A stretch of 64,000 bases of DNA from Prevotellaceae bacterium UBA6398 (GTDB lineage: Bacteria > Bacteroidota > Bacteroidia > Bacteroidales > Bacteroidaceae): contig DJQA01000018.1 of assembly GCA_002437495.1 (NCBI GenBank), positions 185,515-249,514 of the forward strand. Reading direction: 5' to 3'. Position 1 is the stretch's first letter; each line of letters starts with the position of its first letter. Under the pieces are notes generated by a model. That model saw only the letters and a program-made list of their open reading frames with translations. It made no database searches and had not been told where the DNA came from. This document shows, piece after piece, positions 18,453-26,860 of the stretch. The position numbers and the translations under genes were made by a program.

Positions 18453-18474
18453 CAAACGCGCCCGATTGAAAGAA

Positions 18475-18520
18475 GAAAGCCGCAACCAGGGCAGACTTGC
18501 CCAAGTTGCGGCTTTGTTTA
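18475..18520 (+). terminator. rho-independent terminator after ddh
   Basis: The arms AAAGCCGCAAC and GTTGCGGCTTT form a perfect 11-bp stem around an inner GGGCA/TGCCC hairpin, followed by TGTTTATATT. The T-run is short, but the stem is strong and well placed after the ddh stop. Confidence 0.75.
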
Positions 18521-18639
18521 TATTATTGCCTTATGTTTTGCAAAGCTACAGGAAATCCACAACACATTGATTTGCAAAAGATTGCCCTCTTTGAGAGATA
18601 TTCCATAAGTCGTTGTTTTCCAACGATTTGAAAAGGATG

Positions 18640-18724
18640 AAAAAAGGTCTGACGTAGTTTGGATTATATCAGACATAATTTTTCCCACATAGGACATAGT
18701 TTTTCCAATGTCCCATGCAGTTTT
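18640..18724 (+). repeat. 21-bp-unit array, copy 4
   Basis: The cores AGGTCTGACGT, ATATCAGACAT, ACATAGGACAT and ATGTCCCATGC are spaced 21 bp. In unit 2 the core is inverted relative to the usual ATGTCTGATGT. It lies between the convergent ddh and restriction-endonuclease genes, the only other item in that 308-bp gap being the ddh terminator. Confidence 0.9.
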
Positions 18725-18760
18725 CGCGGTGTTTGCGAAAAGCGGCATATTGTTGACAGG

Positions 18761-19495
18761 CTATTCACTTTTCTTGTATTCCTTCTCTTTCTTCTTATAC
18801 TTATCCGCTATATCCATCCATCTGGGTATATTTAATTCAACACCATAGAAATCTTTATAACTCTTTATAAGGTCTTTTTTCCAAGTAGCACCCTTAGAAT
18901 GAGTGTCGGGATAAGTGTAGATAACTTCCTCTAAAGCAGACAAGAAGTCTTCCAAACTTTCAAAAGTCGGGTAGTCTGTCTTTTCAGAATACCAAACAGA
19001 AGGTCTTATATTAAAGATTATTCCTTTCTTGTCTTGCACTTTGACACTCCATTTTTCAGAAGGGCCGCTAATCTCCCAAATCTTCTTTAACCAGCAGTTT
19101 TCTATTATTACCTTGCCGCCATCCATCTTATACTTTATTAGCATATATGATGATTGTAACTTATAGGGCTTCTGCAGGATAAGGTTAATGAAACTGTTAT
19201 AGGCTGCTATATCAAAGTTAGGACTGCCAGTGAAGGACTTAATTTCAAGCCAATCTTTGTTTTCGTCTTCCAGATTTAGCCAGAAGTCCGGGCTGGATTG
19301 TCCTTCATTGTGCTTGTGCGGTACACCGTTTTCCGTCATCCACTTATCCAGCCATTCTTCTAATATATTACCTACTACATTATTCTGGCTTACTACTATT
19401 GCTATATCCTTTAATGTGAAGGTAATTTCACCAGTGGAACCCTTAAAGCCAAAGCCCACCATCAGTTTATTATAGATTTCTTGTGCCTTATCCAT
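18761..19495 (-). CDS. type II restriction endonuclease, NgoBV/NlaIV-like
   Basis: A 244-residue protein with a PD-(D/E)XK nuclease site: Pro69-Asp70 in SSPDFW and Glu84-Ile-Lys86 in WLEIKS. The segment FGFKGSTGEITFTLKDIAIVV and the overall length resemble the NgoBV family (GGNNCC cutters). The family call is from memory of these motifs and the target site is inferred. It overlaps the end of the methyltransferase gene by 8 bp on the same strand, so methylation is made first. The DNA is visibly AT-richer than the surroundings, consistent with horizontal transfer. Confidence 0.8.
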   Translation of the reverse strand: MDKAQEIYNKLMVGFGFKGSTGEITFTLKDIAIVVSQNNVVGNILEEWLDKWMTENGVPHKHNEGQSSPDFWLNLEDENKDWLEIKSFTGSPNFDIAAYNSFINLILQKPYKLQSSYMLIKYKMDGGKVIIENCWLKKIWEISGPSEKWSVKVQDKKGIIFNIRPSVWYSEKTDYPTFESLEDFLSALEEVIYTYPDTHSKGATWKKDLIKSYKDFYGVELNIPRWMDIADKYKKKEKEYKKSE

Positions 19496-20765
19496 ATATT
19501 GCAGTTAAAAGACGCTTACAAACAGCTTCTATTACCGGAACTACTACTGTATTACCAAGCAAATCAAAACCTTCTTTCTCTCTGACATCAAACAGGTAGT
19601 CTTCCGGATAGCCAAACATTCTTAACCCTTCTCTTAATGTCAGCCTCCTTACACCGTTTCCGTCCGGCACTACTAATTTGACCATATCCATAGCCACTAA
19701 AGTAGGCGCTATCCGAGCCGGGTCCAGAACCTTGTTTATCTCAAAGCTAAGTTTGCCTGTAACTATATTATACCCTTTAGGCAATGTTTCATCCTGTTCT
19801 CTATGTGAGGATGCCACACCAGCTTCATTCACCGTTACAATTTTCTTCTTTGGATGCTCATAGACCAAATAGCCCTTAATTACCAAACCATCCAGCAAAC
19901 TGTCTAATTCTTTATCTGAACAGAAAGTAGCTATCATATCCCTGGTAAGGGGCATGCCATCCATCCAATCTATTTTATATTCTTCCGCCCACTTCTTTTT
20001 CCTTCTTTCTGTAAGAATGAGGTTAAGCAGTTTCTTTTCCTTCTGTGTCGTTTCCCCTTTGATACCCAAATCCCAACTATGGATATTGTTAGCGCCTCCT
20101 CTCTTGTCCTTTATAGATTTGCCGTACAAGTCAGCTATAGGATATTTAGAAAGAAGTAATTTTGTAAGTTTTGTGTCTAAAGTGGGTTTGCCAACCTCCA
20201 GAATATCTCCCAAAGTCTTTTCCTCTATCGGAAACCCGTCTAAGTTTGGCGCTTCAGTAAAAGTTCCAACTATGTAAATGCGCTTTCTTTCTTGTGGGAC
20301 ACCAAAGTTTTTAGAGTTCAAAACCCTATAACTAACCCTATACCCTAGTGCATCTAAATGCTCCAAGATAGTTTTAAGTGTTTTCCCTTTATCGTGGTTT
20401 GCCAGCCCTTCTACATTTTCAAGAATGAAACCCTTTGGTTTTTTTTCTTTAAGAATACGCTCTACATCAAAGAACAATGTTCCTCTGGTATCTGCAAAAC
20501 CTTCCCGCTTACCGGCAGCAGAAAAGGCTTGACACGGAAAACCGGCACATAATATGTCAAAGTTAGGTATGTTCTTTTCGTCCACCTTAGTAATATCTCC
20601 GAATATTTCCTCTCCAGGATGATTCTGTTTTAGTACGGATATTGCATAAGGCTTTATTTCCGAAGTAAAAACGCACTGCGGGGTATCACCATTAGCTATA
20701 ATGGCCCGCTCCAATCCTTTTCGGATTCCTCCTATTCCAGCAAACAAATCTATGAATCTAATCAT
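19488..20765 (-). CDS. DNA (cytosine-5-)-methyltransferase of a type II R-M system
   Basis: A 425-residue C5-cytosine methyltransferase. Conserved motifs: I FIDLFAGIGG (4-13), IV GFPCQAFS with catalytic Cys78, VI ENVEG (116-120), VIII QERKRIYIVG (158-167) and X GNTVVVPVIEAV near the C-terminus. A long target-recognition region lies between about 215 and 340. It protects the site cut by the adjacent, overlapping endonuclease. By analogy with the NgoBV/NlaIV pair the site would be GGNNCC, which is inference. The codon and base composition is AT-rich compared with neighbouring housekeeping genes. Confidence 0.93.
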   Translation of the reverse strand: MIRFIDLFAGIGGIRKGLERAIIANGDTPQCVFTSEIKPYAISVLKQNHPGEEIFGDITKVDEKNIPNFDILCAGFPCQAFSAAGKREGFADTRGTLFFDVERILKEKKPKGFILENVEGLANHDKGKTLKTILEHLDALGYRVSYRVLNSKNFGVPQERKRIYIVGTFTEAPNLDGFPIEEKTLGDILEVGKPTLDTKLTKLLLSKYPIADLYGKSIKDKRGGANNIHSWDLGIKGETTQKEKKLLNLILTERRKKKWAEEYKIDWMDGMPLTRDMIATFCSDKELDSLLDGLVIKGYLVYEHPKKKIVTVNEAGVASSHREQDETLPKGYNIVTGKLSFEINKVLDPARIAPTLVAMDMVKLVVPDGNGVRRLTLREGLRMFGYPEDYLFDVREKEGFDLLGNTVVVPVIEAVCKRLLTAIYG

Positions 20766-21084
20766 TGTAGCGTTATATGGGCAACAACTCCATTAAAGGT
20801 TTTCGATACAAAACTACACAAATAAAGCAAAAATCCAGCTTTCCGGAAAGGATTTTATGGTTATTTATAATTATAGGGCTTCATTGTGTATTCCACCTTC
20901 CTCCTCCACAAATGCCGGTATCTCTATACACGGGATGAACCGCAGAACAGACTCCGCGTTTTTGCCTTTTGGATGTATTACGACGCAAGCCCACCTGTTT
21001 TTCACAAGACGCTGATTTGCAGCACTTTGTCCTCTTCCAACAGTTCCTTGTATGTTTTTGTTTTTCAATATGTTGCAATCGGGC

Positions 21085-21169
21085 AAAAAAGGTCCGATGT
21101 AGTTTGAATTATGTCTGATGTAATTTTTTCTATGTCCTATGTAGTTTTTCCTACATACGATGTAGTTTT
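21085..21169 (+). repeat. 21-bp-unit array, copy 5 (with downstream flank)
   Basis: The cores AGGTCCGATGT, ATGTCTGATGT, ATGTCCTATGT and ACATACGATGT are spaced 21 bp. Unit 3 is in the forward orientation, as in copies 7, 8 and 13. The upstream flank (GTTTTTCA, ATGTTGCAA) is well conserved. About 25 bp downstream (GCGGTATTGGTTTTGCGG) the REP-like palindrome begins. This is one of the most complete versions of the element, lying in the 600-bp gap between the methyltransferase and the deacylase-like gene. Confidence 0.92.
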
Positions 21170-21193
21170 GGCGGTATTGGTTTTGCGGAAATT

Positions 21194-21221
21194 GTAGGGG
21201 CGTATGGCATACGCCCTGTAC
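21194..21221 (+). repeat. REP-like palindrome, first of an inverted pair
   Basis: It contains GGGCGTATGGCATACGCCC, a 9-bp perfect palindrome about one central base, flanked by GTAG and TGTAC. It follows array copy 5 at the same distance as in copies 7, 8, 10 and 13. A second, oppositely oriented copy lies 66 bp downstream, giving a REPIN-like doublet. Confidence 0.75.
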
Positions 21222-21287
21222 GCAACCGTATGAGCCACGCCGCAAACACCGCATATCATTGCTGCATCTTCACAAAATCGGCGCAAT

Positions 21288-21313
21288 CAGGGCGTATGCC
21301 ATACGCCCCTACG
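21288..21313 (-). repeat. REP-like palindrome, second of an inverted pair
   Basis: The minus strand reads GTAGGGGCGTATGGCATACG and on to CCCTG, nearly the same sequence as 21194-21221 in the opposite orientation. Together the two could form a long hairpin with a 66-nt loop. Nothing else is recognised between here and the gene end at 21366. Confidence 0.7.
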
Positions 21314-21365
21314 GCGGCACAAATCATTGACTAATCACACTTTATTTATTCGCCGTTACCACTTT

Positions 21366-22631
21366 TCACTTGAACTTCGCCAAAACCAAAGGCACGCCCA
21401 ACGTAAACTCCGTGAAATCGGCCTTGAACTTGTGGGCTTTCACGTTAAGCCCCACCTGCATTCCCGCAAGGCGCGGAAAGGCGTAGCGCACGCCTATGCG
21501 CTCGTAAAACGGAAACTCTTTTCTCACCTCATTGTCATCCCTGCCCAAATGGCGATATAGGTAACGCCCTATTTCCATTGATGCAGAAATGCGGCGGTAG
21601 AACACCTCGTGCTTCAGAGCTATTCCGTACGAAACGTTGTCGTGCTTCAAGTCCCAACCGTCAGCCTTGTCGACTTGCGCAACGCGGTTGGCGTAGGTTG
21701 CGCAAAACAGGTCGAAGCCCACACCCGTGGCCCACCGCCGGGCATAGCGGCACATAATATCCGCCTGAAAAGACCACGCGGCATACATGCGGAAACGCCC
21801 GGTGCGGTAACGAGGTTCTCCGGGCGGGGTGTAGTACTGCGTCTTCATCCAATCTTCGTTAAGGGTTTTCGCCCCTATACCGCCGGTGAAATTCATGTAC
21901 AAATATTTCCGGAAATCCCTGTGCGAAACCTTTTTGTGCCGTGCAAGAGTTTCATGGTAAGGCTCGTAAACCACGCCAAGGAACGGTCCCAGCATATTAG
22001 CCCCTTTGTTAGGACGGTTGAGCGCACCGTTGCTGTGATGGAAGAACCTCAGCCCGCCGCGCACGCCCCATTTGCGGTCAAAGTGCCATGTGGCATAAAG
22101 CGAGGCGCTGAAGTAAACGAGCCACCTCGAACCTATAAGTTCGTTGTCGGCATTGTTATGCGGGTTGTATTTGGTGCGGCTGTAGCCAATGCCTATTCCG
22201 AGCGCGTAGCCGGCGTCCCATTTCGCTGAACGCGCCACCGGGCGCAAAAACTTGGAATAGAGCGTGAGAATGTTTCCCATGCGCGATGTGTAGTCCACAG
22301 CCTGCGCCAATCCCCATGCCGGGTCGGGCGAACGGCGCATGGTCACTCCGTGGTCGAAGTCGTATTGCAGCCCCACGGCAAACTGGGGGAAATTATAGTC
22401 CTCGGCATATCCGCAACTGTCTGAGGGCAACGGTGAATAAAGCACCTCGGCACTTACCGAAAATGCGTCCTTGCCCTTGAGCCACATACGCTCGTAGCGG
22501 TCGACGGCAAGGGCACGCGCCGGCATAAGCGAAATACTCGCGCCGAAATGTGGCACACTATCCTGCCCGCGAGCCTTTTCGCCCGCAAGGCATACGGCAA
22601 GCACCGCCGCACATAGCACAGCAAGCCTCAT
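21366..22631 (-). CDS. acyloxyacyl hydrolase / PagL-like lipid A deacylase
   Basis: About 421 residues with signal peptide MRLAVLCAAVLAVCLAGEKARG and a predicted outer-membrane beta-barrel. The segment GLRFFHHSNGA resembles the His-Ser active-site strand of PagL-type lipid A 3-O-deacylases, as annotated for many Bacteroidales acyloxyacyl hydrolases. The frame is open to 22724. The ATG at 22631 is chosen because it overlaps the upstream stop as ATGA and begins exactly at the signal peptide. Activity is not certain. A structural barrel with the same strand motif is possible. Confidence 0.7.
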   Translation of the reverse strand: MRLAVLCAAVLAVCLAGEKARGQDSVPHFGASISLMPARALAVDRYERMWLKGKDAFSVSAEVLYSPLPSDSCGYAEDYNFPQFAVGLQYDFDHGVTMRRSPDPAWGLAQAVDYTSRMGNILTLYSKFLRPVARSAKWDAGYALGIGIGYSRTKYNPHNNADNELIGSRWLVYFSASLYATWHFDRKWGVRGGLRFFHHSNGALNRPNKGANMLGPFLGVVYEPYHETLARHKKVSHRDFRKYLYMNFTGGIGAKTLNEDWMKTQYYTPPGEPRYRTGRFRMYAAWSFQADIMCRYARRWATGVGFDLFCATYANRVAQVDKADGWDLKHDNVSYGIALKHEVFYRRISASMEIGRYLYRHLGRDDNEVRKEFPFYERIGVRYAFPRLAGMQVGLNVKAHKFKADFTEFTLGVPLVLAKFK

Positions 22632-23074
22632 TCCACCTGTCTTTTTATCCATTCCACTATCAAATCCACGGCAAATTCCTGCTCCGCCGCCGAAAGCCGC
22701 CGCCCTTTCGGAATGCCATGCCATTTCTCAAAACAACCGCGGCAACAACAGGCCGTGGCGTGCTGCGCGATGAAAACGGGGTGCAGGCCGTGGCGCATCG
22801 GAGTCTGTTTGCCGTCATTGGGAATCACCGCCGGAGCAAGCCGCTTTGCCACAATCTCTGCGGCATGAAGCCTTATAAGCGCAAAGCCTTTGCTGCGAAC
22901 GTAATCTTTCTCTCCGCCGTTAAGCGCAAAGCTACTGCGAAAACGCGACCTTGCAAGTCTTTCAAGGGCGTTGCCCACACTTTCAAACTCACGCACACAA
23001 TCGTTTTCCTTCGCTTCGGTTTCCCAAAACGTGGAGAACAAATCACCACAATATTCCCCTTCGTTTTTTTTCAT
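22628..23074 (-). CDS. DUF4186 family protein
   Basis: A 148-residue cytoplasmic protein with the conserved DUF4186 core: FALIRLHAAEIVAKRLAP, HPVFIAQHATACCCRGCFEKWHGI and PKGRRLSAAEQEFAVDLIVEWI. The cysteine cluster Cys-Cys-Cys-x-x-Cys with nearby histidines suggests metal binding. The frame is open to 23113. The ATG at 23074 (MKKNEGEYCGDLFSTFW) is preferred as the start nearest the conserved region. It is translationally coupled (ATGA) to the downstream deacylase-like gene. Function unknown. Confidence 0.8.
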   Translation of the reverse strand: MKKNEGEYCGDLFSTFWETEAKENDCVREFESVGNALERLARSRFRSSFALNGGEKDYVRSKGFALIRLHAAEIVAKRLAPAVIPNDGKQTPMRHGLHPVFIAQHATACCCRGCFEKWHGIPKGRRLSAAEQEFAVDLIVEWIKRQVE

Positions 23075-23170
23075 TGCACTACCTAAAAACACAACAGCCC
23101 CACTTTGCCACACCCATAGGCGGACAAGCGAGACTGTTTTCTGTTTACACCCACAAAAGGCCTTGCTGTT

Positions 23171-23719
23171 TTATCTTACAGCGAAGAAATATCCGCCCTG
23201 AGTTGCAAGACGCGCCTTGTAAACGCCCTCGTCGTTGAGCGCAAAGTCCATCACATTGCCCTTTACCTTGGCTTTTATGCTGCCGTCGCCGTTGAAACGG
23301 AACAACTCCTTGCTCTCGCCGTCCTTAACCTGCATCCACGAATCGTCTTTTTCGTTGTGGATAAGCTCGGTTACCTCACCATCGGGGGCAGTTATGCGGT
23401 AGCCGTCTTTTAGGTACGTAACGGCATAATACTTGCCATCCTTGCCCATAATGCTCTCGGTATGCCCGGTTTTGTAAGCCACAGGATTGCTGCCGCTCCA
23501 AAACTCGATTGTATTCAGTACCAGCGCGTCAGCCACGGCGCACACAGCGTAGGCGGGAGATATGAGAATGAAGATTATCTCGTTGAGAAACTTTATGTCT
23601 GTTGCATCTTTGTTCCACCGTGCTAGCTTGTTGAACAGGCTGAAACTGCCCACGCACGAAGATGTTATCACGCTTGCCGCCATAAACAGCGCGGCCACTT
23701 TAAGATGTCTGATTTTCAT
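23171..23719 (-). CDS. DUF3332 family lipoprotein
   Basis: A 182-residue predicted lipoprotein: MKIRHLKVAALFMAASVITSSC gives a signal with lipobox cysteine at about residue 22. The segments CVGSFSLFNKLARWN and ADALVLNTIEFWSGSNP are typical of DUF3332. A hydrophobic stretch (LNEIIFILISPAYAVCAVADAL) follows the lipobox. The C-terminal half is hydrophilic. The open frame runs to 23926, but only the ATG at 23719 gives a signal peptide at the N-terminus. Function unknown. Confidence 0.8.
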   Translation of the reverse strand: MKIRHLKVAALFMAASVITSSCVGSFSLFNKLARWNKDATDIKFLNEIIFILISPAYAVCAVADALVLNTIEFWSGSNPVAYKTGHTESIMGKDGKYYAVTYLKDGYRITAPDGEVTELIHNEKDDSWMQVKDGESKELFRFNGDGSIKAKVKGNVMDFALNDEGVYKARLATQGGYFFAVR

Positions 23720-23965
23720 GAAGCTATTTCTTTTTACAGTTAATGTGTATTTATTTCCGGTGTAAAAATAAGAAAATGCCGGCACGCACACGCACTGCCA
23801 TTCGTTTTTAACACAAAATAAAATTGAGCTACATCCCCGATCACATGCACATCGGCAAACCACGAAAAAAAACGCACAACTCAATTTGCACAACAACCGC
23901 CAATTGCCGGCATAATCAAAAAGCAAATCCCGCGCACATCGAAAACATGCCGGGATTTTACTTTG

Positions 23966-24047
23966 TACACCTGATAGGACTCGAACCTACACATCGCAAG
24001 ACACCAGATCCTAAGTCTGGCGCGTCTACCAATTCCGCCACAGGTGC
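23966..24047 (-). tRNA. tRNA-Leu (anticodon TAG)
   Basis: On the minus strand the cloverleaf reads GCACCTG (acceptor 5' side), the D arm GTGGCGGAATTGGTAGACGC, an anticodon stem-loop CCAGA-CTTAGGA-TCTGG giving anticodon TAG, a long variable arm as expected for leucine, the T arm GGTTCGAGTCC, and CAGGTGT. CCA is not encoded. The sequence following is CAAAG. Confidence 0.93.
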
Positions 24048-24106
24048 GTTGCGTTTGGAGTTGCAAAGTTAGCAATATGGCGGCAAATAACAAAGTCAAG
24101 CGGAGG

Positions 24107-25117
24107 TTATTTGCTATTTAAAGTTTTTATTGCGGTTTCAATTATCGTGTCCGTTCCGCGTTGGTAGTCTTCTGTTGTAATGTTCACCTTTACGTCCGGC
24201 TCTATCCCTTCTTCGTTTGCGCGCATTTTCGCGTCATACATGGGGCATGCCGAGAACCTCACGCCCCATCCGTTGGGCAGTTCTGAACTGAACGGCATCC
24301 CCGCCCCGCCGCCCGTCTTGTCGCCAACGGTTTTCACGTGGGCAAGTTCCTTCATGAACATCACGAACGTGTTGGCCGCGCTGTATGTTTGGCGGTTGGT
24401 GAGTATGACTACCGGCTTAAGCCACCGTATTCCCGCTGCGGGACTTAGGTAAACGGCTTTGGGCGAAGAGAAGTCATTGTGCCCTTTTCCGTTTTTGTGG
24501 CGGATATACCCCACAAGGGTCTTGGCGTTCACAAAGTGCGAGGCGAGTTTCTCGGCAGACGTTATCATGCCTCCGCCATTGTTCCTCACGTCTATGATCA
24601 AAGTTTTGCACAGTGCAAAGTGGCGCAGTATTTCGCTAACGTTGCCGCCGCCTATTGCGTTCTCGAACGTAGCAACCCTCATGTAGCCGATATCCTTGCC
24701 TAACTTGCGATATTTTATTCCTGCGGCAATGCGGTAGTCTGTACCCATGTATATGCGCAGTATGGAGTCGCTGAAATTTGTTGGGTAGTCCTCAAACCAT
24801 TTCCAGTAGCGTGCCATGTCGTGCGAGGCGGTGAGGTTCACGTGTCCGTCGCGAAGCTCGGCGAGCATTTGCGCGCAAAGTCTGAAAAGCTGCTCGCTCG
24901 TCATGTTTGGCTTAACCTGTGGCTTGTAGCGCGAATAAACCTCGCTCCAATCAACGCCATACTGCTCCTTTTTCTCATTGAAGAAGCAATAGCGGCTGTC
25001 GAGAATTTTCCACAGAAAGTCGAAGTTACCGCCGGGCGTATCGGGCGGCGTGTCTTCGGTTATGCAGGAGGCGAGTGCTATGCAGAGCGTTGCCAGATAT
25101 ATTGCAAGGCGTTTCAT
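24107..25117 (-). CDS. S41 family (C-terminal processing-type) peptidase lipoprotein
   Basis: A 336-residue lipoprotein (MKRLAIYLATLCIALASC, lipobox cysteine 18) with an S41 protease domain. DGHVNLTAS and DVRNNGGG are substrate-cleft segments. The predicted catalytic serine is in LTNRQTYSAANTF, with the partner region GDKTGGGAGMPF. No separate PDZ domain is obvious, unlike classic CtpA. It is 4 bp downstream of the DUF3316 gene, a pairing seen in other Bacteroidales, suggesting the two surface proteins work together. Substrate unknown. Confidence 0.85.
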   Translation of the reverse strand: MKRLAIYLATLCIALASCITEDTPPDTPGGNFDFLWKILDSRYCFFNEKKEQYGVDWSEVYSRYKPQVKPNMTSEQLFRLCAQMLAELRDGHVNLTASHDMARYWKWFEDYPTNFSDSILRIYMGTDYRIAAGIKYRKLGKDIGYMRVATFENAIGGGNVSEILRHFALCKTLIIDVRNNGGGMITSAEKLASHFVNAKTLVGYIRHKNGKGHNDFSSPKAVYLSPAAGIRWLKPVVILTNRQTYSAANTFVMFMKELAHVKTVGDKTGGGAGMPFSSELPNGWGVRFSACPMYDAKMRANEEGIEPDVKVNITTEDYQRGTDTIIETAIKTLNSK

Positions 25118-25121
25118 GTTG

Positions 25122-25973
25122 CTACAATATGTATTTGTGCGAGTCGCCGTCTTTTTGTTTCACAAGGCGAAAGTGTTTCACATAGCCTATCATGAACACA
25201 TTGCTCCATGCGTGGCTTTTCAGATGGTTCACGTGGCTCTGGCGTATGTCGCAACGCCATCCTATACGCAATATGCCCGCCCCGATAGGGGCATCGAGCG
25301 TGAGCAGGTTGCGAAACGTTGGCGCGTTTCCCAACCATGTGCCACAGATGTTGTGGTCGTAGTGTCCGAGCGAGAACATTTCATAGTACGACTGCCCATA
25401 GGCGGGAGAGAACATAAGTCCCAGCAGCGGCGTGTCGAACTGGTAGCGTGCCGAAAACGTGCGTCTTAGGAGCCTGAACCTATATATCGCCATTGCCGAG
25501 GCGGCTATGTCGGCAGACAGTTTTGCCTGGGCGGGGTTGTTGCCGTTGCGTGTGTTGTAAACCGCGCCAATGCTTGCACCGGTCTGCACGCCGGCAAGAA
25601 CGCGCAGGTTTTGCAACGGTTTCCAATTATAATGCCACGCTATACGCCAGTCGAAATCGCCGGCAAGGTAATTGGCGTCGTGGCCCGGACTGTGCGAAAC
25701 ACTGAAGTTCCCCTCGAAAAATTGCTGGGTGCTGACCCTGCCGTTCATTTTTTTCGTCAAGCGCATGGACTCGTGGAGAAAGCGCAGCTCCGTTCCCGTG
25801 TATTCAAAAGGCGAAAGGTATGTCTCGAGCCTGTTTACGCCGCCAATGCCAATCATGTTCGAGCGCATGGTATAGCGGTTTGCATCGCTTTGCGCAACGG
25901 CGTTCGGCGCAACATGCAAACTTGCGAATGCGGCACACAGGGCAAATAATATGCTTTTTGCTTTCAACGGCAT
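25122..25973 (-). CDS. DUF3316 outer-membrane beta-barrel protein
   Basis: A 283-residue protein with signal peptide (MPLKAKSILFALCAAFASLHVAPNAVA) and DUF3316 features (GVNRLETYLSPFEYTGTELRFLHE, GDFDWRIAWHYNW). Regular alternating strands and many aromatics suggest an outer-membrane barrel. It is the first gene of a two-gene unit with the S41 peptidase. Function unknown. The pairing suggests the barrel could be a partner or substrate of the protease. Confidence 0.75.
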   Translation of the reverse strand: MPLKAKSILFALCAAFASLHVAPNAVAQSDANRYTMRSNMIGIGGVNRLETYLSPFEYTGTELRFLHESMRLTKKMNGRVSTQQFFEGNFSVSHSPGHDANYLAGDFDWRIAWHYNWKPLQNLRVLAGVQTGASIGAVYNTRNGNNPAQAKLSADIAASAMAIYRFRLLRRTFSARYQFDTPLLGLMFSPAYGQSYYEMFSLGHYDHNICGTWLGNAPTFRNLLTLDAPIGAGILRIGWRCDIRQSHVNHLKSHAWSNVFMIGYVKHFRLVKQKDGDSHKYIL

Positions 25974-26122
25974 AGATGCCTACAAAGTTAAGAAAAAACG
26001 CGCATCCGCATATATTTTGCACAAAATAAGTGTTATATAAAAAATCTCTTGATTTACAACTCCTTATTCAAATAATAAAAGTTTTTGCCGGCTTCTGTTT
26101 TTCTGTGGGTTATAAAGCAGAG

Positions 26123-26208
26123 AAAAAAGGTCTGATGTAGTTTTTCCTATGTCTGATGTAATTTTTTCTACATAGGACATTGTTTTTCTTATATCCCATG
26201 TGGTTTTT
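26123..26208 (+). repeat. 21-bp-unit array, copy 6
   Basis: The cores AGGTCTGATGT, ATGTCTGATGT, ACATAGGACAT and ATATCCCATGT are spaced 21 bp, with intact T-tracts. It is close to the family consensus. It lies between the divergent DUF3316 and outer-membrane genes, ending 54 bp before the start at 26263, so it could overlap the promoter or leader of that gene. Confidence 0.92.
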
Positions 26209-26262
26209 ATGGCATTTGTCGGAATTACCTTTTACCGATTATTTGTATTTTCGCGTATTGAT

Positions 26263-26847
26263 ATGAAACGGATTGTATTTTTCATTTTCGCGCTTGCAAT
26301 ATTCATTGCAGCAAACGCGCAGGAATACGGATACAGGCGAATACCTGTGGCAGCCGACGGGAACACCGCCACGGCCGAAGACACGGGGAGTGTTGCAACC
26401 CTTATGCCGCGCCTTTGGATGCCCGAGCCTTTTTACATGAGTCCCTGGCAACTGCACGAGGGTTTCAACGCGCAACTTGGCATGAGTGTCAGTGTAGGCT
26501 TAGGCAAACATTCTCCACGCGGCGTGGGCTTTGGCAGCAACGCCGCCTTTGTTTACGCCATGCCGTTTGGCGAGAAACTTGCCTTTGCCGGAGGAGTGAA
26601 AATGCAAACGCTCGATTGGGGCGGATGGAAAATGCGCAACGCCTCGGCTTTTGGTGTGGCAGCCTATAAGCTTAACGAACGCATGAACATTTACGCTTTT
26701 GGCGAGAAAAGTCTCGTGCCCTACAAACAGAGATTTCACAATTGCCCGGACTTTGGCGAAGACCGCTGGGGCGGAGCCGTGGACTTCAAGCTTGGCAACC
26801 ATGTGTTTGTGCAATTCGGCGTTTCGCAAAGCAGAATGAACTATTAG
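26263..26847 (+). CDS. hypothetical secreted/outer-membrane protein
   Basis: A 194-residue protein. The signal peptide MKRIVFFIFALAIFIAANAQ has the terminal AxAQ cleavage pattern common in Bacteroidales. The rest has beta-strand-like repeats (FNAQLGMSVSVGLG, FVYAMPFGEKLAFAGGVKM, WGGAVDFKLGNHVFVQFGVSQ), suggesting a small barrel or surface protein. The frame is open to 26200, but the ATG at 26263 places the signal peptide first. It is 13 bp upstream of the helicase gene. Family not recognised. Confidence 0.7.
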   Translation: MKRIVFFIFALAIFIAANAQEYGYRRIPVAADGNTATAEDTGSVATLMPRLWMPEPFYMSPWQLHEGFNAQLGMSVSVGLGKHSPRGVGFGSNAAFVYAMPFGEKLAFAGGVKMQTLDWGGWKMRNASAFGVAAYKLNERMNIYAFGEKSLVPYKQRFHNCPDFGEDRWGGAVDFKLGNHVFVQFGVSQSRMNY

Positions 26848-26860
26848 CCGGCAGCAAGCC

